64,000 nt of DNA from Stenotrophomonas sp. SAU14A_NAIMI4_8 (GCF_003086695.1 NZ_CP025999.1:62001-126000); one strand, 5' to 3'; positions 17,280 through 26,292 are shown, counted from the stretch's first letter. Notes: generated by a model from the sequence alone, not told the origin. Numbers and translations: made by a program.

Positions 17280-19547
17280 ATGTCTCCGACCCGCACTTCC
17301 CGTGGCCGCCTTCCGGTCGCGCGCCCCCTCGTTGCCGCTCTTTCCGCCCTGTTGCCGCTGGTAGCAGCTGCCCAGGAAACCCCTGCCGCCAAGGACCCGG
17401 TTGCCCTCGACGCCCTGCAGGTGACCGCGCAGCGGCGCGTGGAAAATGCCAAGGACGTGCCGGTGGCGATCACCGCCATCCAGGGCGAAAAGCTGGATGT
17501 GCTCGGCTCGGCCGGCGATGACATCCGCTTCCTGTCCGCACGCGTGCCCAGCCTGAACATCGAGTCGTCCTACGGCCGTGCCTTCCCGCGCTTCTACATC
17601 CGCGGCCTGGGCAACACCGATTTCGACCTCAATGCCTCGCAGCCGGTGTCGCTGGTGTACGACGACGTGGTGCAGGAAAGCCCGCTGCTGAAGGGCTTCC
17701 CGCTGTTCGACCTGGCCGGCGTGGAAGTGCTGCGCGGCCCGCAGGGCACCCTGTTCGGCCGCAACACCCCGGCCGGCGTAGTGAAGTTCGATTCGGCACG
17801 CCCCTCGCAGGACGCCGACGGCTACGTGAAGGTGTCCTACGGCAGCTATGACACCTGGAACGTGCAGGGCGCCTACGGCGGCCCGCTGACCAGCCGCTGG
17901 TCGGCCCGCGTGTCCGCGCTGTACCAGCGCCGCGACAACTACGTCGACAACACCATCGCCAATGCGCCCAGCTCGGGCTTCGAAGGCTATGACGAAGCCG
18001 CTGGCCGCGTGCAGTTCCTGTACGAAGGCGACGACGTGGAAGCGCTGTTCAACCTGCACAAGCGCAAGCTCAACGGCACCGCGCGCCTGTTCCGCGCCAA
18101 CATCATCCAGCCGGGCAGCAACGCACTGGTCGAGAACTTCGACCGCGACAAGGTGTCCACCGACGGCCTGAACTTCTCCAACCTGGAAACCTGGGGCGGC
18201 AGCGCGCGCATCAAGTGGGACCTGGGCCGGGTCACCCTGCATTCGATCACCGGCTATGAAACCGCCGAATCGCTGAACCACGGCGACGTGGACGGCGGCT
18301 ACGGCGCCTCGTTCCTCGGTGCGGGCAACTACGGCCCGGGCTTCATTCCGTTCCCGTCCGAGTCGGCCGACGGCCTGCCGCACCACCGCCAGTGGACGCA
18401 GGAATTCCGCGTCGAATCCAACGAGTGGGGCCGCTTCGACTGGCAGGCCGGCGTGTTCTACTTCGATGAAGACGTCACCATCGACAGCTTCAACTACGAC
18501 TCGCTGACCCCGGGCAACCCGCAGACCGGCCACGCCGTGCAGAGCCAGCGCAACAAGGCCTGGGCCGCGTTCGCCTCGGGCGACCTGGACGTGACCGACC
18601 GCTTCAAGCTGCGTGCCGGCGTGCGCTACACCCAGGACAAGAAGGACTTCACCGCCAGCGTGCTGCAGGCCGTGTCCGGTGGTACGCCGGTCAGCGGCCC
18701 GTACCTGGCCAACAGTGATGTGGACGATGTCAGCTGGGACCTGAGCGGCGTCTACCAGATCACCGACAACATCAATGCCTATGCGCGCGTGGCCAAGGGC
18801 TTCCGTGCACCGTCCATCCAGGGCCGCCTGGCCTTCGGCGGCGTCACCCAGGCCGATTCGGAAAAGGTGATCTCGTATGAGGCCGGCATCAAGGCCGACC
18901 TGTTCGATCGTCGCGCACGCCTGGGCTTCAACGTGTTCCGCTACAACGTGGACGGCCAGCAGCTGATCGCGGTGGGTGGTAGCAACAACACCGCCACCCT
19001 GCTCAACGCCGACAAGACCATCGGCCAGGGCTTCGAGCTGGACTTCGAGGCCTACCTGACCGACCACGTGCTGATGACCCTGGGCAGCAGCTACAACGAC
19101 ACCGAGATCAAGGACCGCGATCTGGCGGTGGCGATCTGCGGCGGTGGCTGCACCATCACCGACCCGACCACCGTCATCAACGGCGGCACCTACGCGCTGG
19201 TGAACGGCAACCCGCTGCCGCAGGCGCCGAAGTGGATCCACAACCTGACCCTGCGTGCCGGCTTCCCGGTGAACGACGCCAGCGAGATCTACGTCTACAC
19301 CGACTGGGCGTACAAGAGCCCGGTGAACTTCTTCCTGTACGAGTCGCCGGAGTTCCGCAGCCGCAGCTCGCTGGAAGGTGGCCTGCGCGTGGGCTACAAC
19401 TGGGACTACGGCCAGTACGACGTGGCCGTGTTCGGCCGCAACCTGACCAACCAGACCCGCGTGGTCGGTGCGATCGACTTCAACAACCTCACCGGCTTCC
19501 TCAACGAGCCGCGTACGTTCGGCGTGGAATTCACCGCGAAGTTCTGA
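17280..19547 (+). CDS. TonB-dependent outer membrane receptor
   Basis: A 755-residue outer-membrane active transporter. A signal peptide (RPLVAALSALLPLVAAAQ) is followed by a TonB-box-like LDALQVTAQRR and the plug domain (DVPVAITAIQGEKLDVLGSA, RFYIRGLGNTDFDL, VEVLRGPQGTLFGRNTPAG). The 22-strand barrel ends FNEPRTFGVEFTAKF-like: residues LNEPRTFGVEFTAKF with a terminal Phe as expected. The plug class is the siderophore/oligosaccharide type; the ligand cannot be deduced. The gene is monocistronic: a GC-rich hairpin follows at once, and the upstream gene is divergent. The ATG at 17280 is the first codon that begins the signal peptide. Confidence 0.93.
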   Translation: MSPTRTSRGRLPVARPLVAALSALLPLVAAAQETPAAKDPVALDALQVTAQRRVENAKDVPVAITAIQGEKLDVLGSAGDDIRFLSARVPSLNIESSYGRAFPRFYIRGLGNTDFDLNASQPVSLVYDDVVQESPLLKGFPLFDLAGVEVLRGPQGTLFGRNTPAGVVKFDSARPSQDADGYVKVSYGSYDTWNVQGAYGGPLTSRWSARVSALYQRRDNYVDNTIANAPSSGFEGYDEAAGRVQFLYEGDDVEALFNLHKRKLNGTARLFRANIIQPGSNALVENFDRDKVSTDGLNFSNLETWGGSARIKWDLGRVTLHSITGYETAESLNHGDVDGGYGASFLGAGNYGPGFIPFPSESADGLPHHRQWTQEFRVESNEWGRFDWQAGVFYFDEDVTIDSFNYDSLTPGNPQTGHAVQSQRNKAWAAFASGDLDVTDRFKLRAGVRYTQDKKDFTASVLQAVSGGTPVSGPYLANSDVDDVSWDLSGVYQITDNINAYARVAKGFRAPSIQGRLAFGGVTQADSEKVISYEAGIKADLFDRRARLGFNVFRYNVDGQQLIAVGGSNNTATLLNADKTIGQGFELDFEAYLTDHVLMTLGSSYNDTEIKDRDLAVAICGGGCTITDPTTVINGGTYALVNGNPLPQAPKWIHNLTLRAGFPVNDASEIYVYTDWAYKSPVNFFLYESPEFRSRSSLEGGLRVGYNWDYGQYDVAVFGRNLTNQTRVVGAIDFNNLTGFLNEPRTFGVEFTAKF

Positions 19548-19573
19548 GGCGGTTGACCGCGTGATGCAATGAA

Positions 19574-19600
19574 GAAGGGCCGGCGAAATGCCGGCCCTTC
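19574..19600 (+). terminator. Hairpin terminator after the TonB receptor
   Basis: GAAGGGCCGGC (19574-19584) pairs perfectly with GCCGGCCCTTC (19590-19600) around loop GAAAT, 27 bases after the receptor stop. The stem is 11 bp and the following TGCGTTT is only weakly U-rich. The position fits a transcript end. Confidence 0.7.
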
Positions 19601-19627
19601 TGCGTTTCCGAGGTCGCTGGGGACATC

Positions 19628-19666
19628 GGGGTCGGATCCCTTTCCGCAGGAAAGGGCTCTGACCCC
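19628..19666. repeat. GGGGTC...GACCCC hairpin repeat
   Basis: GGGGTCGGATCCCTTTCC on the left and GGAAAGGGCTCTGACCCC on the right form a 39-base palindrome between the convergent TonB receptor and acid phosphatase genes. It belongs to the same family as the copies at 7885, 32103, 35902 and 35956. Confidence 0.8.
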
Positions 19667-19685
19667 GGAGCCGTGCGGTGCAGGC

Positions 19686-20525
19686 TTACAGCGCGCTCTG
19701 CGGGCGCACCTTCAACACCGCTTCTTCTGCCGCACAGTCGCGGGCCGAGTGCTGTCCCGCCTTGCGTGCCGCGGCAATTTCCCTGCGAGCCGCCAGCAGA
19801 TCCTGCTGGAACGCCGCATTGTCGTGCAGGCGCGCAACGGCGGCGGCACCCATGAAGCGGCCTTCCAGGATGTCGCTCTGCCAATGCACGTTGCACACCA
19901 GGCGGCTTTCCCCGTAGTTGCGGCCGCGTGCCTGGATGGCATCGGCGCGGTCCGGGGCGATCTCGGAAAGAATCAGCGCCCAGGCCCAGCCGATCGAGGT
20001 GTGGCCGGAGGGGTATGAACCATTCTTGCGCAGCCCGGCTTCATCGTCGGGCGTGCAGGTGGGTTCGCCATTGACCATGAACGGGCGCGGGCGCTGGTAG
20101 TGGTTCTTGGCCGCCTTGGTGGCCGCACTGGCATCGATCCGGCTGCGCTCCAGCAGGCGATACAGCGCAGGCGTCTTCACTGCATCCACGTCCACGTCGA
20201 TCGCGCACGAGAACTGGTTGGCGCCTTCCGGGAAGCCCAGTTCGGCGTCGCGCGTGGCCTGGGCGAAGCGCGGCGTGCCGCGCAGGGCGCGGGCTTCACG
20301 GCTGACCTGTTCGTCCAGCGCGAAGCCAGCCGAACCGGCCGCAGGCGGGGCAGGCACCAGCAGCAGGCTGGCCGGTACTGCGGTTGCGTCCAGGTAGCCC
20401 ACTGCCCGGGTGGTCACGTTGGCCTCCACCGCGGTGGGCTTGCTGGCGGTGGCGGCGCAGCTGGCCAGGGTCATGGCGATGGCAAGACCCAGCAACGGGC
20501 GGGCAGGGCGGGCGATCAGGGACAT
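19686..20525 (-). CDS. Class A nonspecific acid phosphatase, lipoprotein (PhoN/PAP2 type)
   Basis: A 279-residue envelope phosphatase. The leader MSLIARPARPLLGLAIAMTL ends in lipobox ASC with C23. The three-part phosphatase signature is complete: KNHYQRPRP (K-x6-RP), SYPSGHTS (PSGH with the catalytic His), and SRLVCNVHWQSD (SR-x5-H-x3-D). Enzymes of this class release phosphate from organic esters in the periplasm. The ATG at 20525 starts the lipoprotein leader, and upstream in-frame codons would add about 90 residues of noise. The gene is divergent from the secreted hydrolase at 20735. Confidence 0.9.
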   Translation of the reverse strand: MSLIARPARPLLGLAIAMTLASCAATASKPTAVEANVTTRAVGYLDATAVPASLLLVPAPPAAGSAGFALDEQVSREARALRGTPRFAQATRDAELGFPEGANQFSCAIDVDVDAVKTPALYRLLERSRIDASAATKAAKNHYQRPRPFMVNGEPTCTPDDEAGLRKNGSYPSGHTSIGWAWALILSEIAPDRADAIQARGRNYGESRLVCNVHWQSDILEGRFMGAAAVARLHDNAAFQQDLLAARREIAAARKAGQHSARDCAAEEAVLKVRPQSAL

Positions 20526-20734
20526 GGGCAGACTCGGGGCTGTGAACACAGGCGCCATGATCGCAGCCGCCGCCGGGTGCCGCAGCGCCCATCGGTCATA
20601 CGGCCAGACCCGGCACGGTCGGCTTGTCGCCAATGTCCTGATTCCGGTCACAGCGCACGGACTTTCACATGCCTTCAGCACCAGCATCTGCCCACAGCCG
20701 GGCCGGGGGGATCTGCTGACAAGGGAGAGATGCG

Positions 20735-21613
20735 ATGCGCAGCACCGCAACAGGAAGTATCGTCCTGGCCCTGCTGGTGGGCCTGGCCGCCGCACCGGCA
20801 CAGGCCGCCGACGTCTACGGCGTGGCCTTCGTGCATGGCACCGGCGCGCAGACCAACGCCACCCAGGATTACTGGCAGCCGGCGATCATCGACACCGTGC
20901 GCCAGGGGCTGCCGAACAGCAGCAACTACGTGGTCATCAACTGCGATTTCACCCAGTACATGTGGAAGCCCGAAGCGGCCGGCTGCCTGGCCAGCCAGCT
21001 CACCGGCTTCATCGACAGCCGCGGCATCACCCAGCTGGTGGTCATCACCCATTCCAACGGCGGCAACGTGATGCGCTGGATCCTGTCCAACCCCACCTAC
21101 GACAGCCGCTACCCGAAGATCATCAGCCGCACCCGCAAGGTCACCGCGCTGGCCCCGTCGTCAGCCGGCACGCCGCTGGCCGATGCGGTGCTCAACGGCA
21201 ACACCTTTGAAACCTCGCTGGGCTGGCTGCTGGGCTACAAGAACGATGCCGTGCGCATGCAGCAGGTCGGCCACATGGCCACCTACAACGCGCAGAACCT
21301 GTATGGCACCGCCGGCCGCCCGGCCCTGCCCAAGCCGTTCCGCGCGGTGGTCGGCAGCGATGTCGAATCGGCGGTCTGGGACAGCAACAGCTACTGCGGC
21401 GGCTACGCGGCCAACGTCGGCCTGGAATTCACCCAGAACTGGTTGTCGTCCTGTTCCGATGGTTTCCTGGAATGCAGCAGCCAGAAGGCGGCCGGCAGCC
21501 TGCTGTTCACCGACAAGGCGCGCACCCAGGGGGCCGAGCCGTTGAGCCACAACCAGAGCCGGCGCGAATGCTTCGGCCTGGGCACCATCCTGCGCAACGA
21601 CCTGACCCAGTGA
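20735..21613 (+). CDS. Secreted alpha/beta-hydrolase-like protein
   Basis: A 292-residue protein with signal peptide MRSTATGSIVLALLVGLAAA then PAQAAD. The mature part has the hydrolase layout: a first strand with YGVAFVHGTGAQ (oxyanion His-Gly), and a nucleophile elbow VITHSNGGNVMRW, where THSNG stands in for the GxSxG of lipases. ALAPSSAGTPLADAV follows as in lipases. Four or more Cys in the C-terminal half (YCGG, SSCSDGFLECSS) suggest disulfides outside the cell. The substrate is unknown. GGGAGAG precedes the ATG. The DUF4785 gene starts 11 bases after the stop, so the two are probably co-translated partners. Confidence 0.7.
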   Translation: MRSTATGSIVLALLVGLAAAPAQAADVYGVAFVHGTGAQTNATQDYWQPAIIDTVRQGLPNSSNYVVINCDFTQYMWKPEAAGCLASQLTGFIDSRGITQLVVITHSNGGNVMRWILSNPTYDSRYPKIISRTRKVTALAPSSAGTPLADAVLNGNTFETSLGWLLGYKNDAVRMQQVGHMATYNAQNLYGTAGRPALPKPFRAVVGSDVESAVWDSNSYCGGYAANVGLEFTQNWLSSCSDGFLECSSQKAAGSLLFTDKARTQGAEPLSHNQSRRECFGLGTILRNDLTQ

Positions 21614-21624
21614 GGGAGACGACC

Positions 21625-22827
21625 ATGAAGATCCATTCCACCTTCCTGGCCGCTGCCGTGCTGACCGCACTTGCCGCCGGGCCCGCCCTGGCCGCACAAC
21701 CGCTGCGTGCCGCCCTGGGCACCGACCAGGTGCCCGCCGCGCTGGTGGCCGCGCCCCTGCCCGCCGAAGACAGCGAGCGCGTGCCGCTGGCCTTCGCCTG
21801 GGCGCTGGACCCGGCGCAGCCGTTGCAGGCACCGGGCGCGTATGCCGCCGTCAGCCGCAGCTACTGGCAGCAGGTCGACGCGGCCGAGCTGCAGCGTGGC
21901 CTGGACCTGCCGCTGACCGCCCCGGACGCGGTGATCCAGGTCAGTCCCGGTGCCGGCGCACGCGCGCTGCCCGCCGACGCACTGCAGGTGCGTGATGCCG
22001 CCGGCCGTACCAGCGTGGCCCGCAGTGTCGATGCACGCCAGCTGCAGGACGCCGGCATGGCGGTGAGCGATGGCAGCAGCATGCTGCGCACCGGTGCCAG
22101 CAGCGCGGTGGGCGCCTACCGCCTGCAGAGCGCGCAGGCGCAGGGGCGCTACGTGGTGCAGGTGCTTGAACCCAACAGCCCGGTGCGCCTGGAAGTGCAG
22201 GCCAGCCAGGCGCAGGTGCTGGCCGGTGGCAGCGTGCAGCTGCAGGCGCGCCTGCTGGAAGACGGTGCCAACGCCAAACAGATGGCGGCACGGCGCGGCA
22301 GCCTGGGCGGCGAGGCATTGCTGGTGGCGCCCGATGGCCGCAGTTGGCCGCAGCGGCTGCTGCGCACCAGCGACGGCAGCCTGCGTGCGCAGGTGCGCAT
22401 TCCCGCCCAGGCCAGCACCGTGCAGGGGCTGTGGGAACTGCAGGTGTTCGCCCAGGCAGACGGCGTACTGCGCGACGGCAAGGTGGCCTTTGCCGTGGCC
22501 CAGCCCACCGCGCGGTTCAGCGGCCAGGCCAGCCCGGATACCGCCAGCCGCCGGGTCAGCCTGCCGCTGCAGGTGGCTGCGCCAGGCCGCTATGAAGCGC
22601 GTGGCACGCTGTACGCCACCGGCGCCGACGGCCAGTTGAAGCCGGTGGCGCAGGCGCATGCCGCAGCGTGGTTCGACGGCGCCGGGCAGGGCGCACTGGT
22701 GCTGCCGTTCGACCAGGCACCGCTGCCTGCCGGCTTTGGTGCGCCGTATGAACTGCGTGAGCTGCAGCTGCAGGACCAGAGCCGGATGGCACCGATCGAA
22801 TCGCGCGCGCAGGCGCTGCGGTTCTGA
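21625..22827 (+). CDS. Secreted DUF4785-family protein, partner of the upstream hydrolase
   Basis: A 400-residue exported protein (signal peptide MKIHSTFLAAAVLTALAAGP then ALA). The body is built from beta-rich, Ig-like segments: LEVQASQAQVLAGGSVQLQA near residue 190, LRAQVRIPAQASTVQGLWEL near 258, and a final RFSGQASPDTASRRVSLPLQ region. It has no catalytic motif I recognise. DUF4785 proteins occur in Xanthomonas and Legionella and have no assigned function. Tight linkage to the hydrolase (11 bases, GAGGGAGA ribosome binding site) suggests they act together, for example as an enzyme and its chaperone or binding protein. That is inference. Confidence 0.72.
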   Translation: MKIHSTFLAAAVLTALAAGPALAAQPLRAALGTDQVPAALVAAPLPAEDSERVPLAFAWALDPAQPLQAPGAYAAVSRSYWQQVDAAELQRGLDLPLTAPDAVIQVSPGAGARALPADALQVRDAAGRTSVARSVDARQLQDAGMAVSDGSSMLRTGASSAVGAYRLQSAQAQGRYVVQVLEPNSPVRLEVQASQAQVLAGGSVQLQARLLEDGANAKQMAARRGSLGGEALLVAPDGRSWPQRLLRTSDGSLRAQVRIPAQASTVQGLWELQVFAQADGVLRDGKVAFAVAQPTARFSGQASPDTASRRVSLPLQVAAPGRYEARGTLYATGADGQLKPVAQAHAAAWFDGAGQGALVLPFDQAPLPAGFGAPYELRELQLQDQSRMAPIESRAQALRF

Positions 22828-22833
22828 GCAACA

Positions 22834-22862
22834 GCAGCGGGCCGGTGAACCCGGCCCGCTGC
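22834..22862 (+). terminator. Hairpin after the hydrolase/DUF4785 operon
   Basis: GCAGCGGGCCGG (22834-22845) pairs with CCGGCCCGCTGC (22851-22862) around TGAAC, six bases after the stop. It is a perfect 12-bp stem without a clear U tract, so termination efficiency is uncertain. Confidence 0.6.
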
Positions 22863-22911
22863 AACCGCGTAAGGGCGAGGCAACATCGCGATGGGGCGGG
22901 ACCATGGCGGG

Positions 22912-22998
22912 GTAGAGTCGACTGTCAGTCGACTAACGCGCGCAGCGCGGGATTTTCGGGGGCCGTACGAAGAGCAGTCGACTGACAGTCGACTCTAC
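22912..22998. repeat. Facing pair of SMAG repeats
   Basis: A GTAG-oriented unit at 22912-22934 and a CTAC-oriented unit at 22976-22998 are reverse complements of each other (stem AGTCGACTG paired with CAGTCGACT). Forty-one bases separate them, so the whole 87-base segment can fold as one long hairpin. It lies between the convergent DUF4785 and ABC ATPase genes. Confidence 0.85.
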
Positions 22999-23038
22999 CG
23001 TCGTCCGCCATCCCGGTCGCGCGCTTCGACCCGGTGGT

Positions 23039-23890
23039 TCACCCCGCGTACGCAGTCAGCCGCCCATCGTGTTCCACCACGTGGATCGCGCCGCCGAACA
23101 CCGCCGACAGCGGCTCATCACGCAGCAGTGCATCGCGCGGGCCATCGGCCAGCACGCGGCCGTCGCGCAGCAGCACCACCCGCTCGATCTCGGGGATCAC
23201 TTCTTCGATGTGGTGGGTCACCAGCACCAGGGTGATGCCCTGCTGGGCCAGGGTGCGCATGGTGGCGATCAACTGCTGCCGCGCCACCAGGTCCAGTCCG
23301 GTGGACGGTTCATCCAGCAGCAGCGCCTGCGGCCGGTTCACCAGCGCACGGGCGATCAGCACGCGGCGTGTCTCGCCGGCCGACAGCTCGGCATACGCGC
23401 GTTCGCGCAGGCCCAGCGCACCGGTCATGGCCAGAGTCTGGGCCACCCGCTCGCGCATGTCGGCGGTCACTTCACGGAACGCCGGCACCACATAGCTGGC
23501 GAAGAAGCCCGACAGCACGGCCTGCTCCACGGTCAGCCCGGGCATGTCGGACAGGTTGCTGCTCAGATCGCCGGTGACGATGCCCAGCTGCGAGCGCAAC
23601 CGGTCCACCTGCCAGCGGTTCTGCCCCAGCACTTTCACCGCCACCCGGCCGTCGGCCTGGGCCAGCGGGTACAGCTCGCGGGTAATCAGCTTGATGAAGG
23701 TGGATTTGCCACAGCCATTGGGGCCCAGCAGCGCGGTGTGCTGGCCCTGGGCGACGCGCAGGCTGAGCGCGTGCAGCACCTTCACCTGGCCACGCATCAC
23801 GCTGGCGTGGTCCAGTTCGATCAGGGGCGGCAGGACATCGCCGGCGCCGGCCGGCGACGGGGCGTGGGTGCGTGGTTCAGGACTCGACAA
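23039..23890 (-). CDS. Stand-alone ABC transporter ATP-binding protein
   Basis: A 283-residue ATPase with a complete nucleotide-binding domain: Walker A GPNGCGKST, Q-loop region QLGIVTGDLSSNL, signature LSAGETRRVLIARAL, Walker B ALLLDEPSTGLD and switch VTHHIEEV. It resembles the YlmA/ModF-like ATPases, for which no permease is adjacent, so the transported substrate is unknown. No ATG fits the N-terminus. A TTG at 23890 preceded by GGGGAA gives MSSPEPRTHAPSPAGAGDVL, and another TTG lies at 23962, so the start is uncertain. The gene is divergent from the desaturase. Confidence 0.8.
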   Translation of the reverse strand: MSSPEPRTHAPSPAGAGDVLPPLIELDHASVMRGQVKVLHALSLRVAQGQHTALLGPNGCGKSTFIKLITRELYPLAQADGRVAVKVLGQNRWQVDRLRSQLGIVTGDLSSNLSDMPGLTVEQAVLSGFFASYVVPAFREVTADMRERVAQTLAMTGALGLRERAYAELSAGETRRVLIARALVNRPQALLLDEPSTGLDLVARQQLIATMRTLAQQGITLVLVTHHIEEVIPEIERVVLLRDGRVLADGPRDALLRDEPLSAVFGGAIHVVEHDGRLTAYAG

Positions 23891-24012
23891 CGGGGTTCCC
23901 CAACGTGTGAACGGTGCCACGGAATGACGGTGCCGATCACCGTCGCAGGGTGCAGTTTGCAACGCAAGCGCCCATCATGTCTGCCATCCCCGCGTCGATC
24001 CGGAGAGCCGCC

Positions 24013-25215
24013 ATGCCCGATGCCCTGATCTCCCTGCTGGCCCACGGCCTGCTTGGCCCGACGTGGTGGGAGCTGCTGCTGGTGCTGCTGGTCTTCACCC
24101 AGCTGACCATCTTCTCGGTCACCCTGTATCTGCACCGCAGCCAGGCCCACCGCGGCGTGGATTTCCACCCGGTGCTGGCCCACCTGTTCCGTTTCTGGCT
24201 GTGGCTGACCACCTCGATGATCACCCGCGAATGGGTGGCCATCCACCGCAAGCACCACGCCAAGGTGGAAACCGAAGACGACCCGCACAGCCCGGTCACC
24301 CGTGGCATCGGCCAGGTGTTCTGGCACGGCGTGGAACTGTACCGGCAGGCCCGCGGCCAGCGCGCGGACATCGAACAGTACGGCCGCGGCACTCCGGACG
24401 ACGCCATCGAGCGCCACCTGTATACGCCGCGCGCCACCCTGGGCCCGGTGCTGCTGCTGGCCATCAACGCGGCCTTGTTCGGCCTGCCGGGCGTAGCGCT
24501 GTGGGCCATCCAGATGGCCTGGATTCCGTTCTGGGCCGCTGGCGTGGTCAACGGCCTGGGCCACTGGTGGGGCTACCGCAACTATGAATCGGCCGATACC
24601 TCCACCAACCTGACGCCGTGGGCGTTCTGGATCGGCGGTGAAGAACTGCACAACAACCACCATGCCTTCCCCAGCTCGGCGCGCTTTGCGATGCGGCGCT
24701 GGGAATTCGACATCGGCTGGAGCGCGATCCGCCTGCTGCAGGCCTTGCGCCTGGCCACGGTGCTGCGCGTGGCGCCGGCCATGGATGTGCGCCCGAACAT
24801 CGCCGTACCCGATGCGGACACCCTGAAGGCGTTGCTGTCGCACCGTTTCCAGGCCATGACCGACTACCAGCGCAATGTCTTCGTGCCGGCACTGCGCGAG
24901 GAGGCCGCCCACGCCGGGGCCAAGCTGCGCCGTCTGCTGCCGCGGCGGTTGCGCCGCGGTCTGGTGAACGACGGCCGCTGGCTGCATCCGGACAGCCGCG
25001 CGCAGTTGCGCGCCTGGGTCGCGCAGCGTCCGCGCATCGGGGTGCTGGTCGAGTTCCGCGCGCGCCTGGCCACGCTGCTGGAAGCCCGCGGCCACGATGC
25101 GGCCGAGCGCCTGCGCCAGCTGCAGGCCTGGTGCCGCGAAGCCGAAGAAAGCGGCATCGCCACGCTGCAGGCCTACGCCGCGCGCCTGAAGGGCTACACC
25201 CTGGTGGGCGCATGA
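24013..25215 (+). CDS. Membrane fatty acid (acyl-CoA type) desaturase
   Basis: A 400-residue membrane di-iron enzyme that introduces a cis double bond into acyl chains. The three His boxes are present: HRSQAH near residue 42, HRKHH near residue 80, and HNNHH near residue 214, with the extra GHWWGYRNYE motif. Hydrophobic segments at WWELLLVLLVFTQLTIF and around GPVLLLAINAALFGL span the membrane. About 130 residues after the third box form a charged, Arg-rich cytosolic tail, longer than usual. The ATG at 24013 has GGAG ten bases upstream; an ATG at 23977 has none. The stop overlaps the next start (ATGA), so the EF-hand gene is coupled. Confidence 0.88.
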   Translation: MPDALISLLAHGLLGPTWWELLLVLLVFTQLTIFSVTLYLHRSQAHRGVDFHPVLAHLFRFWLWLTTSMITREWVAIHRKHHAKVETEDDPHSPVTRGIGQVFWHGVELYRQARGQRADIEQYGRGTPDDAIERHLYTPRATLGPVLLLAINAALFGLPGVALWAIQMAWIPFWAAGVVNGLGHWWGYRNYESADTSTNLTPWAFWIGGEELHNNHHAFPSSARFAMRRWEFDIGWSAIRLLQALRLATVLRVAPAMDVRPNIAVPDADTLKALLSHRFQAMTDYQRNVFVPALREEAAHAGAKLRRLLPRRLRRGLVNDGRWLHPDSRAQLRAWVAQRPRIGVLVEFRARLATLLEARGHDAAERLRQLQAWCREAEESGIATLQAYAARLKGYTLVGA

Positions 25216-25544
25216 AGCGAATAGCTGGAGCGTTGTTGGCCGTGCTGGCGCCGCTGTGCGCGCACGCCCAGGTGAGCGACACCGCCACCTACCTGCAGCG
25301 CATGGACAGCGATGGCGACGGCCGCGTGAGTGAAGCGGAGTACGTGCAATGGATGCTGTATGCCTTCGACCGCATGGACCGCAACGGCGATGGCGTGCTG
25401 ACCGCCGATGAACTGCCGGGCGGCAAGGGCCGGCCGATCACCCGCGAGCAGCAGCGGCAGACGCTCATCCAGCGCTTCCACAAACAGGATGCCAACCGCG
25501 ATGGCTACCTGGACGCGCGTGAACTGGCCGCACCGCCGCGCTGA
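25212..25544 (+). CDS. Small exported EF-hand protein
   Basis: A 110-residue protein with a short signal peptide (MKRIAGALLAVLAPLCAHAQ) and three EF-hand loops: DSDGDGRVSEAE, DRNGDGVLTADE and DANRDGYLDARE. These should bind calcium in the periplasm or outside. Its ATG lies inside the desaturase stop (ATGA at 25212-25215), so translation is likely coupled. Why a desaturase and an exported calcium-binding protein are linked is not clear. The EF-hand consensus residues at positions 1, 3, 5 and 12 are intact in all three loops. Confidence 0.85.
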   Translation: MKRIAGALLAVLAPLCAHAQVSDTATYLQRMDSDGDGRVSEAEYVQWMLYAFDRMDRNGDGVLTADELPGGKGRPITREQQRQTLIQRFHKQDANRDGYLDARELAAPPR

Positions 25545-25588
25545 TCGGCGATCATGGCGGCCGCACCGCTGCAAGGGAAAACCTCACC

Positions 25589-26239
25589 ATGGATGACCGC
25601 ATCGACGATGAACTGATGCAGGAGTGGACGGCATTCTGTGCCGGGCACAGCGATCAGGAGGACTGGTATTTCTCCGGCCTGCTGCAGGGCGTGACCGGGC
25701 CGGACACGCTGGCCGCGGTGTTCGCCACCTTCCCGCATGCCGATGCACTGCGTGCGCGCGCGCTGGACGTGCTCGGCGCCGGTCACTGGGGCAACCACCT
25801 GTACCTGCAGCCGGCCCACGTGGGCGATACGCAGGCGCTGGCCCGCGCCGCGCGCGCCTGGCTGGATGAGCTGGCCCGGGTGGCCGGTGTTGCCGGCGAG
25901 CCCGCGCTGCAGGCCACGCTGCGCGCTGTGCCGGTGGTCGAAGCCCCCGCCGACCGTCTGCAGTCGGCCTGGAGCGGCTCGGGCCCAGCGGCTTACCTGC
26001 ACGATGTCATCTGCGATGAAGTGCGCCGGGCGCGCACGCTCGACAGCCCGCAGATGAACGCACTGGACGAGGCGCTGTACCACCTTGCCTCCGATCTCTA
26101 CCTGGGCTGGTACATCGCCCAGCCACTGGCCCCGGCCGCGGTCGACTTCGGGCCCTATCTGGCGTTCTGGCGACTGGGTGGGCGGGGGGCATTGGTGGAA
26201 GGTGCCTTCCTGGTCGAAGCGCCCACCGCGGATGCGTAG
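25589..26239 (+). CDS. Hypothetical protein, 216 residues
   Basis: I do not recognise a family. The product is acidic, has no signal peptide or membrane segment, and looks like a compact helical cytoplasmic protein: MDDRIDDELMQEWTAFCAGH at the start, LARAARAWLDELARVAGV in the middle, and DSPQMNALDEALYHLASDLY near the end. The ATG at 25589 begins about 45 bases after the EF-hand gene. Codon use is like its neighbours, so it is probably a real gene of the core genome. mutM follows 65 bases downstream on the same strand. Confidence 0.6.
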   Translation: MDDRIDDELMQEWTAFCAGHSDQEDWYFSGLLQGVTGPDTLAAVFATFPHADALRARALDVLGAGHWGNHLYLQPAHVGDTQALARAARAWLDELARVAGVAGEPALQATLRAVPVVEAPADRLQSAWSGSGPAAYLHDVICDEVRRARTLDSPQMNALDEALYHLASDLYLGWYIAQPLAPAAVDFGPYLAFWRLGGRGALVEGAFLVEAPTADA

Positions 26240-26252
26240 GGCGCCTTGTCCG

Positions 26253-26276
26253 GTAGCGCCGGACCCTGCCGGCGGC
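26253..26276 (+). repeat. Degenerate SMAG-like element before mutM
   Basis: GTAG at 26253-26256 is followed by CGCCGG, ACCCT and GCCGGCGGC, giving a short imperfect stem of GCCGG and CCGGC type. It resembles other GTAGCGCCGG elements at 16041 and 63070 and sits 30 bases before the mutM start. Confidence 0.5.
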
Positions 26277-26292
26277 TTCGCGTGGCCCGGCG

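Noticed and set aside
17250..19241. A 663-codon open frame on the minus strand
   Set aside because: It mirrors the TonB receptor gene, which is complete and well supported.
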